A stretch of DNA of 64,000 nucleotides from Burkholderia sp. OK233 (lineage in GTDB: Bacteria > Pseudomonadota > Gammaproteobacteria > Burkholderiales > Burkholderiaceae): positions 5,890,001-5,954,000 of the forward strand of contig NZ_OCSR01000001.1 in the NCBI RefSeq assembly GCF_900230185.1, given 5' to 3'. Positions 44,400 through 53,564 of the stretch are shown here, one piece after another. A model generated the notes under the pieces. That model worked only from the letters and a program-made list of their open reading frames with translations, had not been told where the DNA came from and did no database searches. Every line of letters begins with the position of its first letter. Position 1 is the stretch's first letter. The position numbers and the translations under genes are program-made.

Positions 44400-44675
44400 A
44401 TGAAGACCCCCCAACTTGTCGCCGCGTTGCCTGCAGCTGTCACCGTCGTTACCGCCACCCCGTCTTTTGCCGGCGGCTACGGTCCGGCACCGTTCTATCG
44501 GGCGTCGGTTGGCTCACCTGCATCGCAACGCGGCCAAAATACCGAAACCGTCATTGCTGAGTGCCAGAACGGTGTTAGCGCACAACAGGCATACGGTGGC
44601 ATGACGACCGGCAGCTCGGAGTCGGGTAGACGCGCGGTGGCCGCAGTTCAAGACGATCTGTTCGCGCCCCACTAA
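44400..44675 (+). CDS. Small secreted protein of unknown function
   Basis: This 91-aa protein has a Sec signal peptide (LVAALPAAVTVVTATPSFAG) and a short mature part with SPASQRGQNTETVIAECQNG and SGRRAVAAVQDDLFAPH. It resembles in size and layout the DUF4148-like small exported proteins of Burkholderiales, but lacks the clear DUF4148 core. The start has TTGGAG upstream. It is divergent from the SDR gene and sits beneath the palindrome cluster. Confidence 0.65.
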   Translation: MKTPQLVAALPAAVTVVTATPSFAGGYGPAPFYRASVGSPASQRGQNTETVIAECQNGVSAQQAYGGMTTGSSESGRRAVAAVQDDLFAPH

Positions 44676-44927
44676 TGGCATGGAACCGTCGGCGACGTGT
44701 TCAATCAGCCGGAGTTCTGACACCGTGAAAAGGTAGTTGCTCTGCAGGGCACTCGTGAGCGTTGTTCATGATTGTTTTTCCTCTTTGAAGCTTTATGGAA
44801 GCCGAGCTTTCTTGAAGACTGTTTACACAAGCAACCGGGGTTGGGGTAGGTCATCGGAGACTGCCTTTACGGTAATTTGTAGGCTAAATTTGTGGCCTTT
44901 AGATCATCAAAACACCAGGAGTCTGAC

Positions 44928-45602
44928 GTGAGCAATGCACAGACAGGTAACGAAGCCAGGACAGCGGTTGGAACAGCGGAAACGGTCAACATGAAGCTCG
45001 AGGTCGTTATCATTCCCGTCTCCGATGTCGATCGTGCCAAGCAGTTCTACGTTGAATTAGGGTGGAAGCTCGACGTCGATATCGCGAAAGACGAACAGTT
45101 TCGGGTCGTACATTTCACGCCCCCGAGCTCGCAATGCTCGATCCTGTTCGGCAACGGCGTCACGACACAAGAGCCGGGTTCGGCGCAGGGACTTCATCTC
45201 ATCGTGTCCGATATAGACGCGGCGCGCGCAGCGCTTGTCGAGCGCGGCATAGAGGTAAGCGAAGTTTTTCATGACGTCGGCGGCCCGTTCCATCACGCCG
45301 GTGAGGAAGGGCGCGTGAGCGGCCCGCATCCGAAGCGGGGCAGCTATGGTTCGTTCGCCTCGTTCAGCGATCCTGACGGAAACGGTTGGATCTTCCAGGA
45401 AGTGACCACTCGACTCCCGGGAAGAGTGGACGCGCAAACCACGGCGTTCACATCTTCAACAGAGCTTGCAGGGGCGTTCCGACGCGCCGCGGCCGCGCAT
45501 GGCGAGCATGAAAAGCTGACCGGGAAGCACGACCAAAACTGGCCCGACTCGTATGCTGACTATATCATCGCCGAGCAGGCCGGCACACAGTTTCCGACAT
45601 AA
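44928..45602 (+). CDS. VOC family protein with C-terminal extension
   Basis: This 224-aa protein has one VOC domain: KLEVVIIPVSDVDRAKQFYV, GWKLDVDIAKDEQFRVVHFT, SAQGLHLIVSDIDAARAALV and SFSDPDGNGWIFQEVTTRLP. About 60 residues follow, rich in Ala and His and ending in SYADYIIAEQAG. A GTG start at 44928 is favoured by CAGGAG upstream; ATG 44892 adds 12 residues. The single VOC module would need to dimerise to form a metal site. It ends at a hairpin shared with the convergent crotonase-fold gene. Confidence 0.88.
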   Translation: MSNAQTGNEARTAVGTAETVNMKLEVVIIPVSDVDRAKQFYVELGWKLDVDIAKDEQFRVVHFTPPSSQCSILFGNGVTTQEPGSAQGLHLIVSDIDAARAALVERGIEVSEVFHDVGGPFHHAGEEGRVSGPHPKRGSYGSFASFSDPDGNGWIFQEVTTRLPGRVDAQTTAFTSSTELAGAFRRAAAAHGEHEKLTGKHDQNWPDSYADYIIAEQAGTQFPT

Positions 45603-45629
45603 GCCTGGCAACCGATAGCTGCCAGGCTG
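45603..45629. terminator. Bidirectional stem-loop between convergent genes
   Basis: AGCCTGGCA and TGCCAGGCT form a perfect 9-bp stem with a 9-nt loop between the VOC stop and the crotonase-fold stop. Its position suits a shared terminator, although neither side has a long T run. Confidence 0.5.
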
Positions 45630-45638
45630 AGGGGTGGA

Positions 45639-46589
45639 TCACTTGCCCGGTTGATTGACTTCGCCGGTATAGCGGGGCAGATGAATTTCGACATCAGGCT
45701 TTTTCTGCAGCCCAAGGTCCATCAGCGCCTTGATATCGTGCTGTGCCGCTGGACGTTGTACGGATGTGATGAACGCTTGCCACTGAGCCGCGAACTCGCT
45801 ATCAGGCGGGAGCGTGGCGATATCGACAAAGTGCTTGATCTCCCCAATGGTTTGCTTGTCGAAGGACGAGATGCGCCGAGCCAGGCTATCGACGAACTTA
45901 TCGAGTTCGGCATCCGGGAGCGAGCGGTTGACGTAGCCATATCGTTCGGCAAGTTCGCCGTTGATATCGCTGCCGCTCAGCAGAATTTCGAGCGCACGGC
46001 CTCGCCCCATCAGGCGAGGAAGACGGGCCATCGGGCCACCGCCGGGATCGAATCCGGCACCGACTTCGAATTGGGAGAGTACGGTTTTTTCGCGGCTGGC
46101 AAAGCGCATATCGGATGCAAGGGACAACTCGCTACCAACTCCCGTCGCCCGGCCGCGGATCGACACGATCGACACCACGGGAGAGCGGCTCAGGCGAACC
46201 AGCATATCGGGCAGCGGCGGCAAGCCTGTCCGACCGGGAGGCATGCTCGTAGTCGCTTCGAGGGGCGGTACAAAGTCATAGTGGGTCAGAAAAAAGCCGG
46301 GTACTGCGCTGTCGAATACCACGACCTTCAGTTCGGGATCGTTCTCGATCTGGGTAATCACGCTGTTTAATTGCGGTATGGATTCCGGGCCAAAGATATT
46401 GAATGGCGGATGGTCGATGGTGACGCGCCAGTATGCGGGCGTCACGCGTGTGATCTTGAACTCCTGGTTCGCGCCAGCTTCAGGTTGCGCACCCTGATTC
46501 GCAGCGGCTTCCGCCTGCTTGTTCTGTGCTATCGCGTTGCCGCTGCAAAACAGTGCGCCTGCGACCAGCGCCAGTTGTGCCAGTTTCAT
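45639..46589 (-). CDS. Exported crotonase-fold (enoyl-CoA hydratase-like) protein
   Basis: This 316-aa protein starts with a clear Sec signal peptide (LAQLALVAGALFCSGNAIAQ), a short Ala/Gln linker, and then a crotonase fold: WRVTIDHPPFNIFGPESIPQ, VVSIVSIRGRATGVGSELSL, ASDMRFASREKTVLSQFEVG and GGPMARLPRLMGRGRALEIL. Crotonases normally act on CoA thioesters in the cytoplasm, so an exported member is unusual. The oxyanion-hole GVGSELSLASD is present. An acyl substrate other than CoA is likely if it is truly periplasmic. An 8-bp inverted repeat lies upstream (46750-46769). Confidence 0.9.
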   Translation of the reverse strand: MKLAQLALVAGALFCSGNAIAQNKQAEAAANQGAQPEAGANQEFKITRVTPAYWRVTIDHPPFNIFGPESIPQLNSVITQIENDPELKVVVFDSAVPGFFLTHYDFVPPLEATTSMPPGRTGLPPLPDMLVRLSRSPVVSIVSIRGRATGVGSELSLASDMRFASREKTVLSQFEVGAGFDPGGGPMARLPRLMGRGRALEILLSGSDINGELAERYGYVNRSLPDAELDKFVDSLARRISSFDKQTIGEIKHFVDIATLPPDSEFAAQWQAFITSVQRPAAQHDIKALMDLGLQKKPDVEIHLPRYTGEVNQPGK

Positions 46590-46749
46590 GTTTGCTTCCT
46601 TTTTTTAGCCTGAAGAACGACGCGGAAGAGGGAACCTGAAGAACGTCCGGTCCACACGAATAAGTGTAGGCACTCAGTAACCAGATGCCAATGAACATGC
46701 ATGCGTCGATCAATCAAGAATCAGGACACTGTATTGAGCTATGCGAAGC

Positions 46750-46769
46750 AATCCAAAACAATTTGGATT
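46750..46769. promoter_or_regulatory. Inverted repeat between the exported crotonase and epoxide hydrolase genes
   Basis: AATCCAAA and TTTGGATT form perfect 8-bp arms with an ACAA spacer in the 429-nt divergent intergenic region (46590-47018). It could be an operator for either gene. I see nothing else in that region apart from AT-rich promoter-like stretches. Confidence 0.45.
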
Positions 46770-47018
46770 TGTTCACGACCAACACAAGTGTTGTTCTGGT
46801 TTGGGCATTTACCTGAAGGGCTTGCTTCCGCAGAATTACTGTAACTACTGCCGATTGTGGTTTACGGTCGGTTGAAGCGGTAACGATGTGACGCTTGCCA
46901 ACGGGCTGCCTTGATAGACGGCTCAAACGGACAACTGTGAAAGTGTTTTCTCAGGATATTGCGTTGCTGCCGTGCTCATCGCTCCACTTAATCGTACTAA
47001 TTTTGAACAGAGACTTTC

Positions 47019-48344
47019 ATGCCTGAAGATATCCTTCCCCAGATCCCGTCGCGTCGTCGCTTTAATAGCGTGGCAGCGGCGGCCGCTGTTGCGGGCGCAC
47101 TGAGCCGACTCGCTTTCGCGGACACGAATCAATCCATCAATGAAATCACGCAGTCGAGCGGCGGTGACAAGACTTCAATTCGTACACTTCGTGTGCACGC
47201 ACCGGAAGCAAAACTGATCGACTTGAAGAGACGCATCAAGGCCACCCGCTGGCCTGAACGGGAAGCGGTGACTGACGCGTCGCAAGGCGTGCAGCTTGCA
47301 ACCATGAAGAAACTTGCGCGTTATTGGTCGACCGACTATGACTGGCGCAAAGTCGAAGCGCGGCTGAACGCGCTGCCGCAATTCGTCACCGAGATCGATG
47401 GCCTCGACATCCACTTCATCCACGTTCGCTCGAAAAATGCCAATGCGTTGCCGATGATCGTTACGCACGGGTGGCCCGGGTCAATCATCGAGCAGTTGAA
47501 GATCATCGGTCCGTTGACCGATCCGGTGGCCCATGGCGGAAACGCATCGGACTCGTTCGACATCGTGATTCCGTCGCTGCCGGGCTACGGGTTCTCAGGC
47601 AAGCCGACCGCGACTGGCTGGGATCCTCAGCGCGTCGCACGCGCCTGGGTCGCACTGATGAAGCGTCTCGGTTACAGGCGATATGTCGCACAAGGCGGCG
47701 ATTGGGGCAATGCTGTCACGGAGCAGATGGCTTTGCTGGCGCCGCCCGAACTGATCGGCATTCACACCAACATGCCGGCTACCGTACCGGACGATATCGC
47801 CGAGGCGCTCAAATTGGGCCAGCCAGCGCCGGCAGGACTCTCGCCCGACGAGAAGCACGCGTTCGATCAACTCGACTATTTCTACAAGCACGGCCTTGGC
47901 TACGCACTGGAGATGGCGAACCGCCCGCAGACGCTATACGGGATTGAAGATTCGCCTGTTGGCCTCGCCGCGTGGATGCTCGACCACGACGCCGCGAGTC
48001 AGGCAATGATCGCCCGCGTGTTTGACGGTCAACCCGAGGGTCTTTCGCGAGACGACGTGCTCGACAACGTCACGCTCTATTGGCTCACGAACACGGCAGT
48101 CTCTTCGGCTCGTCTGTATTGGGAAAACAAGCTGAACTTCTTTGCGCCCAAGCACGTGGCCATTCCGGTTGCCGTCAGCGTCTTCCCGGATGAAATCTAC
48201 GCCGCTCCGCAAGGCTGGGCGGAGAAAGCGTATCCGAAGCTGATTCACTATAACCGCCTCCCCAAAGGCGGCCACTTTGCGGCTTGGGAACAGCCGCAGG
48301 AGTTCACGGAAGAAGTTCGCGTGAGCTTCCGGCAGCTGCGTTAA
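47019..48344 (+). CDS. Epoxide hydrolase with a Tat-like signal
   Basis: This 441-aa alpha/beta hydrolase has the epoxide hydrolase N-terminal domain (about 55-165) and core. The N-terminus has SRRRFNSVAAAAAVAGALS, a Tat-like twin-Arg signal, suggesting folded export. The oxyanion motif is HGWPGS (150-155), the nucleophile is Asp228 (GGDWGN), and the catalytic His is about 419 (KGGHFAAWEQP). It should open epoxides to diols. With the exported crotonase-fold protein upstream and divergent, both may act in the periplasm. A group II intron fragment begins 31 nt after the stop. Confidence 0.92.
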   Translation: MPEDILPQIPSRRRFNSVAAAAAVAGALSRLAFADTNQSINEITQSSGGDKTSIRTLRVHAPEAKLIDLKRRIKATRWPEREAVTDASQGVQLATMKKLARYWSTDYDWRKVEARLNALPQFVTEIDGLDIHFIHVRSKNANALPMIVTHGWPGSIIEQLKIIGPLTDPVAHGGNASDSFDIVIPSLPGYGFSGKPTATGWDPQRVARAWVALMKRLGYRRYVAQGGDWGNAVTEQMALLAPPELIGIHTNMPATVPDDIAEALKLGQPAPAGLSPDEKHAFDQLDYFYKHGLGYALEMANRPQTLYGIEDSPVGLAAWMLDHDAASQAMIARVFDGQPEGLSRDDVLDNVTLYWLTNTAVSSARLYWENKLNFFAPKHVAIPVAVSVFPDEIYAAPQGWAEKAYPKLIHYNRLPKGGHFAAWEQPQEFTEEVRVSFRQLR

Positions 48345-48375
48345 GCGCAAAGATGCGGCCGGCGCCGTTGTGGGT

Positions 48376-48965
48376 GTGCGCCGTGAAAAGGTGGCGCTTT
48401 CCAGCGGGTGCAAGCCCCGCCCGGCAAATACTCCAGCCGGAAGCAATCGGAACAGCTATGGAGGCAACGAAGTGGCTGAAGCCTTCGGTGATGCGTGTCA
48501 CAAATCGGTGACAGCGCGAGTGTGCAGGTCGTAACGCGAGTGAACGCCGAGCAAACCTCGAAAAGGACGATGCGCAGGCCGACCCGACTGCCATATCGGG
48601 GAAGGCTGATACGGCTGGGTGAATGAGCAGGCAGGACACCCAGTCGCTGCGCCGGGGTAGTGGCGACAGCATGTACACAAGGAAAGCGCACGCAACACGG
48701 GAAGCCCCCTGGCGTGGTCAGGGATGACCAACCGGACGCCCGTGAGGGACAGGCCGGGCGCCTTGGGGTGACGGAGAGGCCCGTATTACCGTTGAAGCCG
48801 GTGTAATGCTGGTGGAGGGGAGGGGCCTCAGTTCAAGACCAACGTAACACGTAGTAAGGGACCTGGAGATTCGGCAACCTATCAACTCCGATCAGTGTTC
48901 AGAAGCTGCAGACGGCGTTACACGCGAAAGCAAAGGCAGAAGCCGGGTACCGCTTCTACGCTCAC
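48376..48965 (+). mobile_element. Group II intron, truncated 5-prime portion
   Basis: GTGCGCC at 48376 fits a group II intron 5-prime end. It is followed by about 510 nt of the conserved ribozyme region (GAAGTGGCTGAAGCCTTCGG near 48469; GGGACCTGGAGATTCGG near 48860) and the start of a maturase frame (KLQTALHAKAKAEAGYRFYA, about 48903-48962). The family maturase continues LYDKI, but here the sequence departs at about 48965. No RT domain or domain V follows. It is a 5-prime remnant, not a functional element. The 94 nt after it, up to 49059, are unassigned. Confidence 0.8.
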
Positions 48966-49059
48966 TCGGGCACCGCCAGACGAAAGGGGTGGCAACAGAC
49001 AAACCGAACCTACTGCTACCGCGCCACATCTCGATACCGCCCGTAGCCTGCAAGGCGTG

Positions 49060-50793
49060 TCAGCGTGCCCCGGCCATGAAACGATGAATCTGCGCCACCA
49101 CGCCCGCGCCTTCACCCACTGCCGACGCGACACGCTTGGTGGATCCTGAGCGAACGTCGCCGATGGCGAAGACACTCTCGACGCTCGTCTGAAACAGCAG
49201 CGGTCGTGTGCGAGCTTCGGCAAGGTCAATGTCCGTCAACACGAATCCTTTCTCGTCCAGCGACACGCCGCATGTCTTGAGCCAGCTGGTATTCGGTTCG
49301 GCGCCGACGAATACGAACAGATGACGCGCCGTCATGCTGCCTTCCATACCACCGGCGCCGCGATAGTGCACGCGTTCGAGATGCGCATCGCCTTGAAGCG
49401 CAGTTAGTTCGGTGCGCGTATGAAGCGTCAAGTTGGAGAGAAACGTGACACGTTCTATCAGATAGTGCGACATGCTGTGCTCGAGGCTCACGCCGCGAAT
49501 AAACATATGCACGTGTTCGACTTGTGATGCCAGAAACACCGCCGCCTGTCCGGCCGAGTTGCCTCCGCCAACCAGCAGCACCGGTTCCTTGCCGTATGGC
49601 CTCGTCTCGATTGGCGTCGCCCAGTAGTAGACGCCGCAGCGCTCGAAACGCGCGAGGTCTGCGACGTCCGGTCGCCGGTACCCTGCGGCGATGGCGATGA
49701 CCACCGTACGCGCGGTGACGCGCCGGGCATCGGTCAGCTCCACCACGGGCGGTTGCCTGTCGCAAAACAGCGTCTGGACTTCACACGGGATGCCGATATG
49801 CGCGCCGAACTTCTGCGCCTGGATAAAGGTTCAACCCGCAAGCGCCTGACCCGTGATGCCAGTGGGAAAGCCCAGATAGTTCTCGATGCGCGCGCTCGTA
49901 CCGGCCTGGCCACCAGGCGCACGGCAGTCGAGCACTGCGACCGAAAGCCCTCCGGATGCCGCGTACACGGCCGCCGCAAGTCCGGCAGGGCCGGCGCCGA
50001 CGATCGCCACATCGTAGAGGTGCGTCGGATTGAACTCTCGAATCAGCCCGAGACAGGAGGCAAGCTGTCCCTCGTTGGGGTTTCGCAGCACCGTGCCATT
50101 CGGACAAAAGACGAGCGGGAAATCTTCGGGCTGCGGCGTCAGGCGCTCGAGTTGCGCGATGGCTTCGGCGTCGTGCTGGGCATCGAGCACGATATTCGGA
50201 AAGGAGTTACGGTGCAGGAAATTCTGCAACGCGAGCAGACATGCGTTACCGGCGTCGCCGACAAGAACGGCGCCATGTCCACGGTCGATCACGAGAGTTC
50301 GCCGCAGAATCAGCGCGCGCATGATCTTTTCGCCGAGATCGGCTTGACTGACCATCGTCGCGCTCAGCTGGTCGGGCTGCATCAGCAGGGCTTCGACGTC
50401 TTCGATTACATACGCGTCGACAACCGCCGGTTTCTTCGAGAGCTGGGTGACGTCGGAGGTGAACTCTCCGCGTTGCCAGTAGGTGTGAACGGTCCGCACA
50501 TGGCCCAGGCCGTCCCGGCCATCAATCCTGACCTTGCCCGATAGCAGGACGAATACGCCTGGGGAGAACTTTCCCGCCTGATAGAGCAACGCCCCTTTAG
50601 CGTGGCGTGTCACGCTAGCAAAGCGCCGCAGCCTGTCGAATTCGGCTTCCGTGAGGACCGGAAACTTCTGTTGATACCGCGGATGTTCGAGCACGCTCGG
50701 GTCTTCGACGATCGCCGGGTCGTCGATACGGCTCGCATTCTCCGACAGCTGATCGTGAGGCGTGTCGCTTCCCCGCGTTGACTCGTTGCTCAT
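49060..50793 (-). pseudogene. cNMP-binding / thioredoxin reductase-like flavoprotein with an in-frame stop
   Basis: The gene starts at ATG 50793 (GAAGGAG upstream). It encodes a cyclic-nucleotide-binding-type domain (AKGALLYQAGKFSPGVFVLL), a linker, and a two-domain FAD/NAD(P) oxidoreductase: VAIVGAGPAGLAAAVYAAS, then LLVGGGNSAGQAAVFLASQ and the C-terminal VFAIGDVRSGSTKRVASAVG. TGA at 49831-49833 follows GQALAG and precedes TFIQAQKFGAHIGI in the same frame, where Arg or similar is expected. The reading frame itself is intact. There is no CxxC of classical thioredoxin reductase (GVYYWATPIE instead). Without readthrough the protein loses its NAD(P) half. It is 150 nt downstream of no gene on the minus strand except the NodT pump gene beyond it. 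Confidence 0.85.
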
Positions 50794-50943
50794 TGCGCTT
50801 GCTCCTTCAGCGACTGATCGGCGCCGCCACCCGCCTGGTCCGCGAGCTGGCCTGCGTAATATCCTAGCCGATCTTCGGCATGCCCGGGTCTGTGGAACCA
50901 GTGGGCGAGGAGCGCCTTGATTCGCTCGCAACGGCATGCCGGA

Positions 50944-52479
50944 TCAATGAAGGCCGTCCTGTCTGGCGTATGTCGATTCCCAGCCACCGCCCAGCACTTT
51001 GCACAGCGTGATCAGGTTGGCGGCCGCGTTGGCCTGACTTTGCTCCAGGTCGCTCTGCGAATCGAGCAACTGTTTCTGCACGTTGAGCACGTTGAGAAAG
51101 TCGACCGCGCCTTCTTTATACCGTTGCCGCGCAATCGACAGCGCGTTCTGGTTCAGGCTCACGACTTTTTTCAGGCGGTCGCGACGCCGCTGTTCGGCGT
51201 CGTAGACGACAAGCGCATCGTCCACTTCTCGCCAGGCATCCAGAACGGTACGTTGATAGAGAATTGCCGCTTCCTGCTGTTGTGCCTCGCGCAAATGGAG
51301 TGTGCCCTTGAGACGTCCGCCCTCGAAGATGGGCAGCGTGATTGACGGTCCCACGACGTATTGACCGGACGCCCAGTTGGCGAGATTCGACAGTTGCAGG
51401 CTTTGGAAACCAGCGCTGCCGTTCAGCGAGATGCGTGGGTAGAAGTCAGCCTTCGCCATGCCGATCGCCGCTGTGGCCGCGTGCAGTTGCGCGTCTGCCT
51501 TGCGGATGTCGGGGCGGCGTTGCACCAGTTCCGACGGAACCCCGATGGGCACCTGTTCAGGCAGTGCCGGCACATCGCGCGGCTCGGCGAGCAGCGGTTG
51601 TAGTTCGCCCGGTTCCTTCGCCAGTAGTAGGCCGATCGCATTGATCGTGGTATCGCAACGCGATTCGAGCGTCGGAATCAAGGCCTCGATCGACTCGGCC
51701 TGTGCGGAAGCGTTGTCCACGTCCAGATCCGTGGTGACGCCTTCATGGACCCGCTTTTCCGTGAGCGTCGTTGCGTCGCGGGCGATTTGCAGGTTCTGTC
51801 TGGCGATCTGCAGCAGGATCTGCGTATCGCGCAACTGAATGTAGTCTCGCGCAAGTTCGGCGCGCGCCGACAATAGCACTGCGTTGCGGTCCTCATAGGA
51901 GGCATCGGACAAAGCGGTCGCGGCCTCGACACCGCGTCGAGCGCGCCCCCAGATGTCGATTTCCCATGATGCATCGAAACCGAACTGATAGAGGTTATAA
52001 GCCGGCGAGCCCGAGGGAGGCGGCGGTAAAGCTGCCGCGCCGAGCGGGGTGCTGCCGGACGCCGACTCCAGTGGACTCCCCGTCGGGCTGACGCCCAGCA
52101 GCCCCAGAATGCCGTTCGGGCTTGCGCGCTCCCGGTTATAGGAGGCTGCGCCGTCCAGCGTGGGATATTCTGCAGCACCGGCGATGCGCTGCTCTGCACG
52201 GCTTTGCCGCAGACGCGCCGATGCCGCAGCTACGTCGAGGTTCGCATCGACCAGTTGTTGTTCCAGCGAGTCCAGCATTGGGTCATTAAACAGCGTCCAC
52301 CATTGTGGACCGAAGTCGGCTTCGACGGGTTTGCTGGACGCTTGCGCAGTCTGGGTGCGGCTACACACGTCAGGCGTCGCCGACTGCGGAGATTTGAAGT
52401 TTGGGCCGACCATGCAGCCTGTCATCGTGAAACACGCCAAAATATATAGCGCTAGTTCACGAAATTCGCTTGCGTTCAT
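50944..52479 (-). CDS. NodT family outer-membrane efflux lipoprotein
   Basis: This 511-aa protein has a lipoprotein signal (ALYILACFTMTGC) and the outer-membrane factor body: FGPQWWTLFNDPMLDSLEQQ, ASWEIDIWGRARRGVEAATA, GVPSELVQRRPDIRKADAQL and PSITLPIFEGGRLKGTLHLR. Its start overlaps the HlyD stop by 4 nt (52476-52479), which indicates translational coupling. It would form the duct for the MFS-HlyD pump upstream. It is more distant from the other two NodT proteins of the window than they are from each other. Confidence 0.92.
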   Translation of the reverse strand: MNASEFRELALYILACFTMTGCMVGPNFKSPQSATPDVCSRTQTAQASSKPVEADFGPQWWTLFNDPMLDSLEQQLVDANLDVAAASARLRQSRAEQRIAGAAEYPTLDGAASYNRERASPNGILGLLGVSPTGSPLESASGSTPLGAAALPPPPSGSPAYNLYQFGFDASWEIDIWGRARRGVEAATALSDASYEDRNAVLLSARAELARDYIQLRDTQILLQIARQNLQIARDATTLTEKRVHEGVTTDLDVDNASAQAESIEALIPTLESRCDTTINAIGLLLAKEPGELQPLLAEPRDVPALPEQVPIGVPSELVQRRPDIRKADAQLHAATAAIGMAKADFYPRISLNGSAGFQSLQLSNLANWASGQYVVGPSITLPIFEGGRLKGTLHLREAQQQEAAILYQRTVLDAWREVDDALVVYDAEQRRRDRLKKVVSLNQNALSIARQRYKEGAVDFLNVLNVQKQLLDSQSDLEQSQANAAANLITLCKVLGGGWESTYARQDGLH

Positions 52480-53552
52480 GGCGTGTCTGCTCCTGCGATC
52501 CGCGTATCGTCACGCTTGTCGACCGCAACCTTCGCTTCGACCGACAGCCCTACGCTCAACTGGGACGCGGCGTGTTGCCCCCGGTCGATGGTGATCTTGA
52601 CAGGCACGCGTTGGACGATCTTGGTGAAGTTGCCCGTTGCATTGTCGGGCGCAATAGGCGCGAAGCTCAAGCCTGTCGCCGGGGCAAGACTATCGACATG
52701 TCCCTGGATCACGGCGCCTGGGAAGGTGTCGACCTTGATACGCACGGTCTGGCCAGGGCGCATGTGGGTGAGCTGATTTTCCTGAAAGTTGGCGACGACA
52801 TAGGCGTCCGAAAGCGGAACGATCGCGAGCAGTGGCTCGCCCACGGTAACGTATGCGCCAACCCGTACCGAGCGTCGTCCCACTTTGCCGTCAACGGGCG
52901 CGTGGATCTCCGTATAGGACAGGTTGAGTTTCGCCTGCTCCAGTTCGGCTTCGGAATGAGCCAAAGCGCCTGCCGCCTTGGCGCGCTCGGCACGCAGAAT
53001 GTCTAGGTTCTGCTCTGTCGTAACAAGTGCGGCGCGGTCGTGGGCCTGCCGCGCAAGTTCCTCGGCGAGCGAGCTCGACGCATGCTGTTGCTCCTGCGTG
53101 GTTCCCGCACCCGATACCGAGAGATTCTGGTAGCGCGTGGCGTTCTGTCGAGCAAACTCGATCGCCGCGTCATCTGACCGCAGCGTGGCCCGCGCCTGAT
53201 CGACCAGCGAGGGCTGCTGTGCGATCTCGGCGTCGTAGTTCGCAACCGACGCCTTGCCTGCCTCCACGTCGGCTTGTGCACTGGCCTGGGCGGCGCGGAA
53301 ATCGCGGTCGTCGATACGCACCAGCAACTGCCCGGTTTTGACCTGCTGGTTGTCCTCGACGAGCACCTCCGAAAGCTGGCCGGGGATGCGCGGCGCGACT
53401 AGCGTGAAATCGGCCACGACATAGGCGTCATTGGTCGTCTCGCTATGTGAGTTGGCAAACAGCGCCACGCAAGCCCATACAACGAGGCCGACTATGACGA
53501 CGCAGCCGACAAGACCCAATATTTTGAGTCTAGATGAGGAGTTGGTTGACAT
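52476..53552 (-). CDS. HlyD/EmrA-type periplasmic adaptor
   Basis: This 358-aa membrane-fusion protein has one transmembrane helix (about 10-32), the start ETTNDAYVVADFTLVAPRIP, a coiled coil (about 85-190; GAGTTQEQQHASSSLAEELA), and the second lipoyl half (IHAPVDGKVGRRSVRVGAYV). It connects the MFS pump (53565-55193) to the NodT duct, whose gene it overlaps by 4 nt. The pump stop lies 12 nt upstream of its start. The three genes form one tight operon. Confidence 0.92.
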   Translation of the reverse strand: MSTNSSSRLKILGLVGCVVIVGLVVWACVALFANSHSETTNDAYVVADFTLVAPRIPGQLSEVLVEDNQQVKTGQLLVRIDDRDFRAAQASAQADVEAGKASVANYDAEIAQQPSLVDQARATLRSDDAAIEFARQNATRYQNLSVSGAGTTQEQQHASSSLAEELARQAHDRAALVTTEQNLDILRAERAKAAGALAHSEAELEQAKLNLSYTEIHAPVDGKVGRRSVRVGAYVTVGEPLLAIVPLSDAYVVANFQENQLTHMRPGQTVRIKVDTFPGAVIQGHVDSLAPATGLSFAPIAPDNATGNFTKIVQRVPVKITIDRGQHAASQLSVGLSVEAKVAVDKRDDTRIAGADTP

Positions 53553-53564
53553 AGGTATCGTTGC

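Noticed and set aside
3329..48965. The 3-prime intron remnant at 3.3 kb and the 5-prime fragment at 48 kb as halves of one intron.
   Set aside because: The maturase types differ: the 48 kb start (KLQTALHAKAKAE) belongs to a subgroup whose known C-termini do not match LYDEFGLVNLV.
49831..49833. TGA as a selenocysteine codon in the thioredoxin reductase-like gene.
   Set aside because: It is not at an active-site Cys position (it follows GQALAG), and no bacterial SECIS-like hairpin is evident just downstream.
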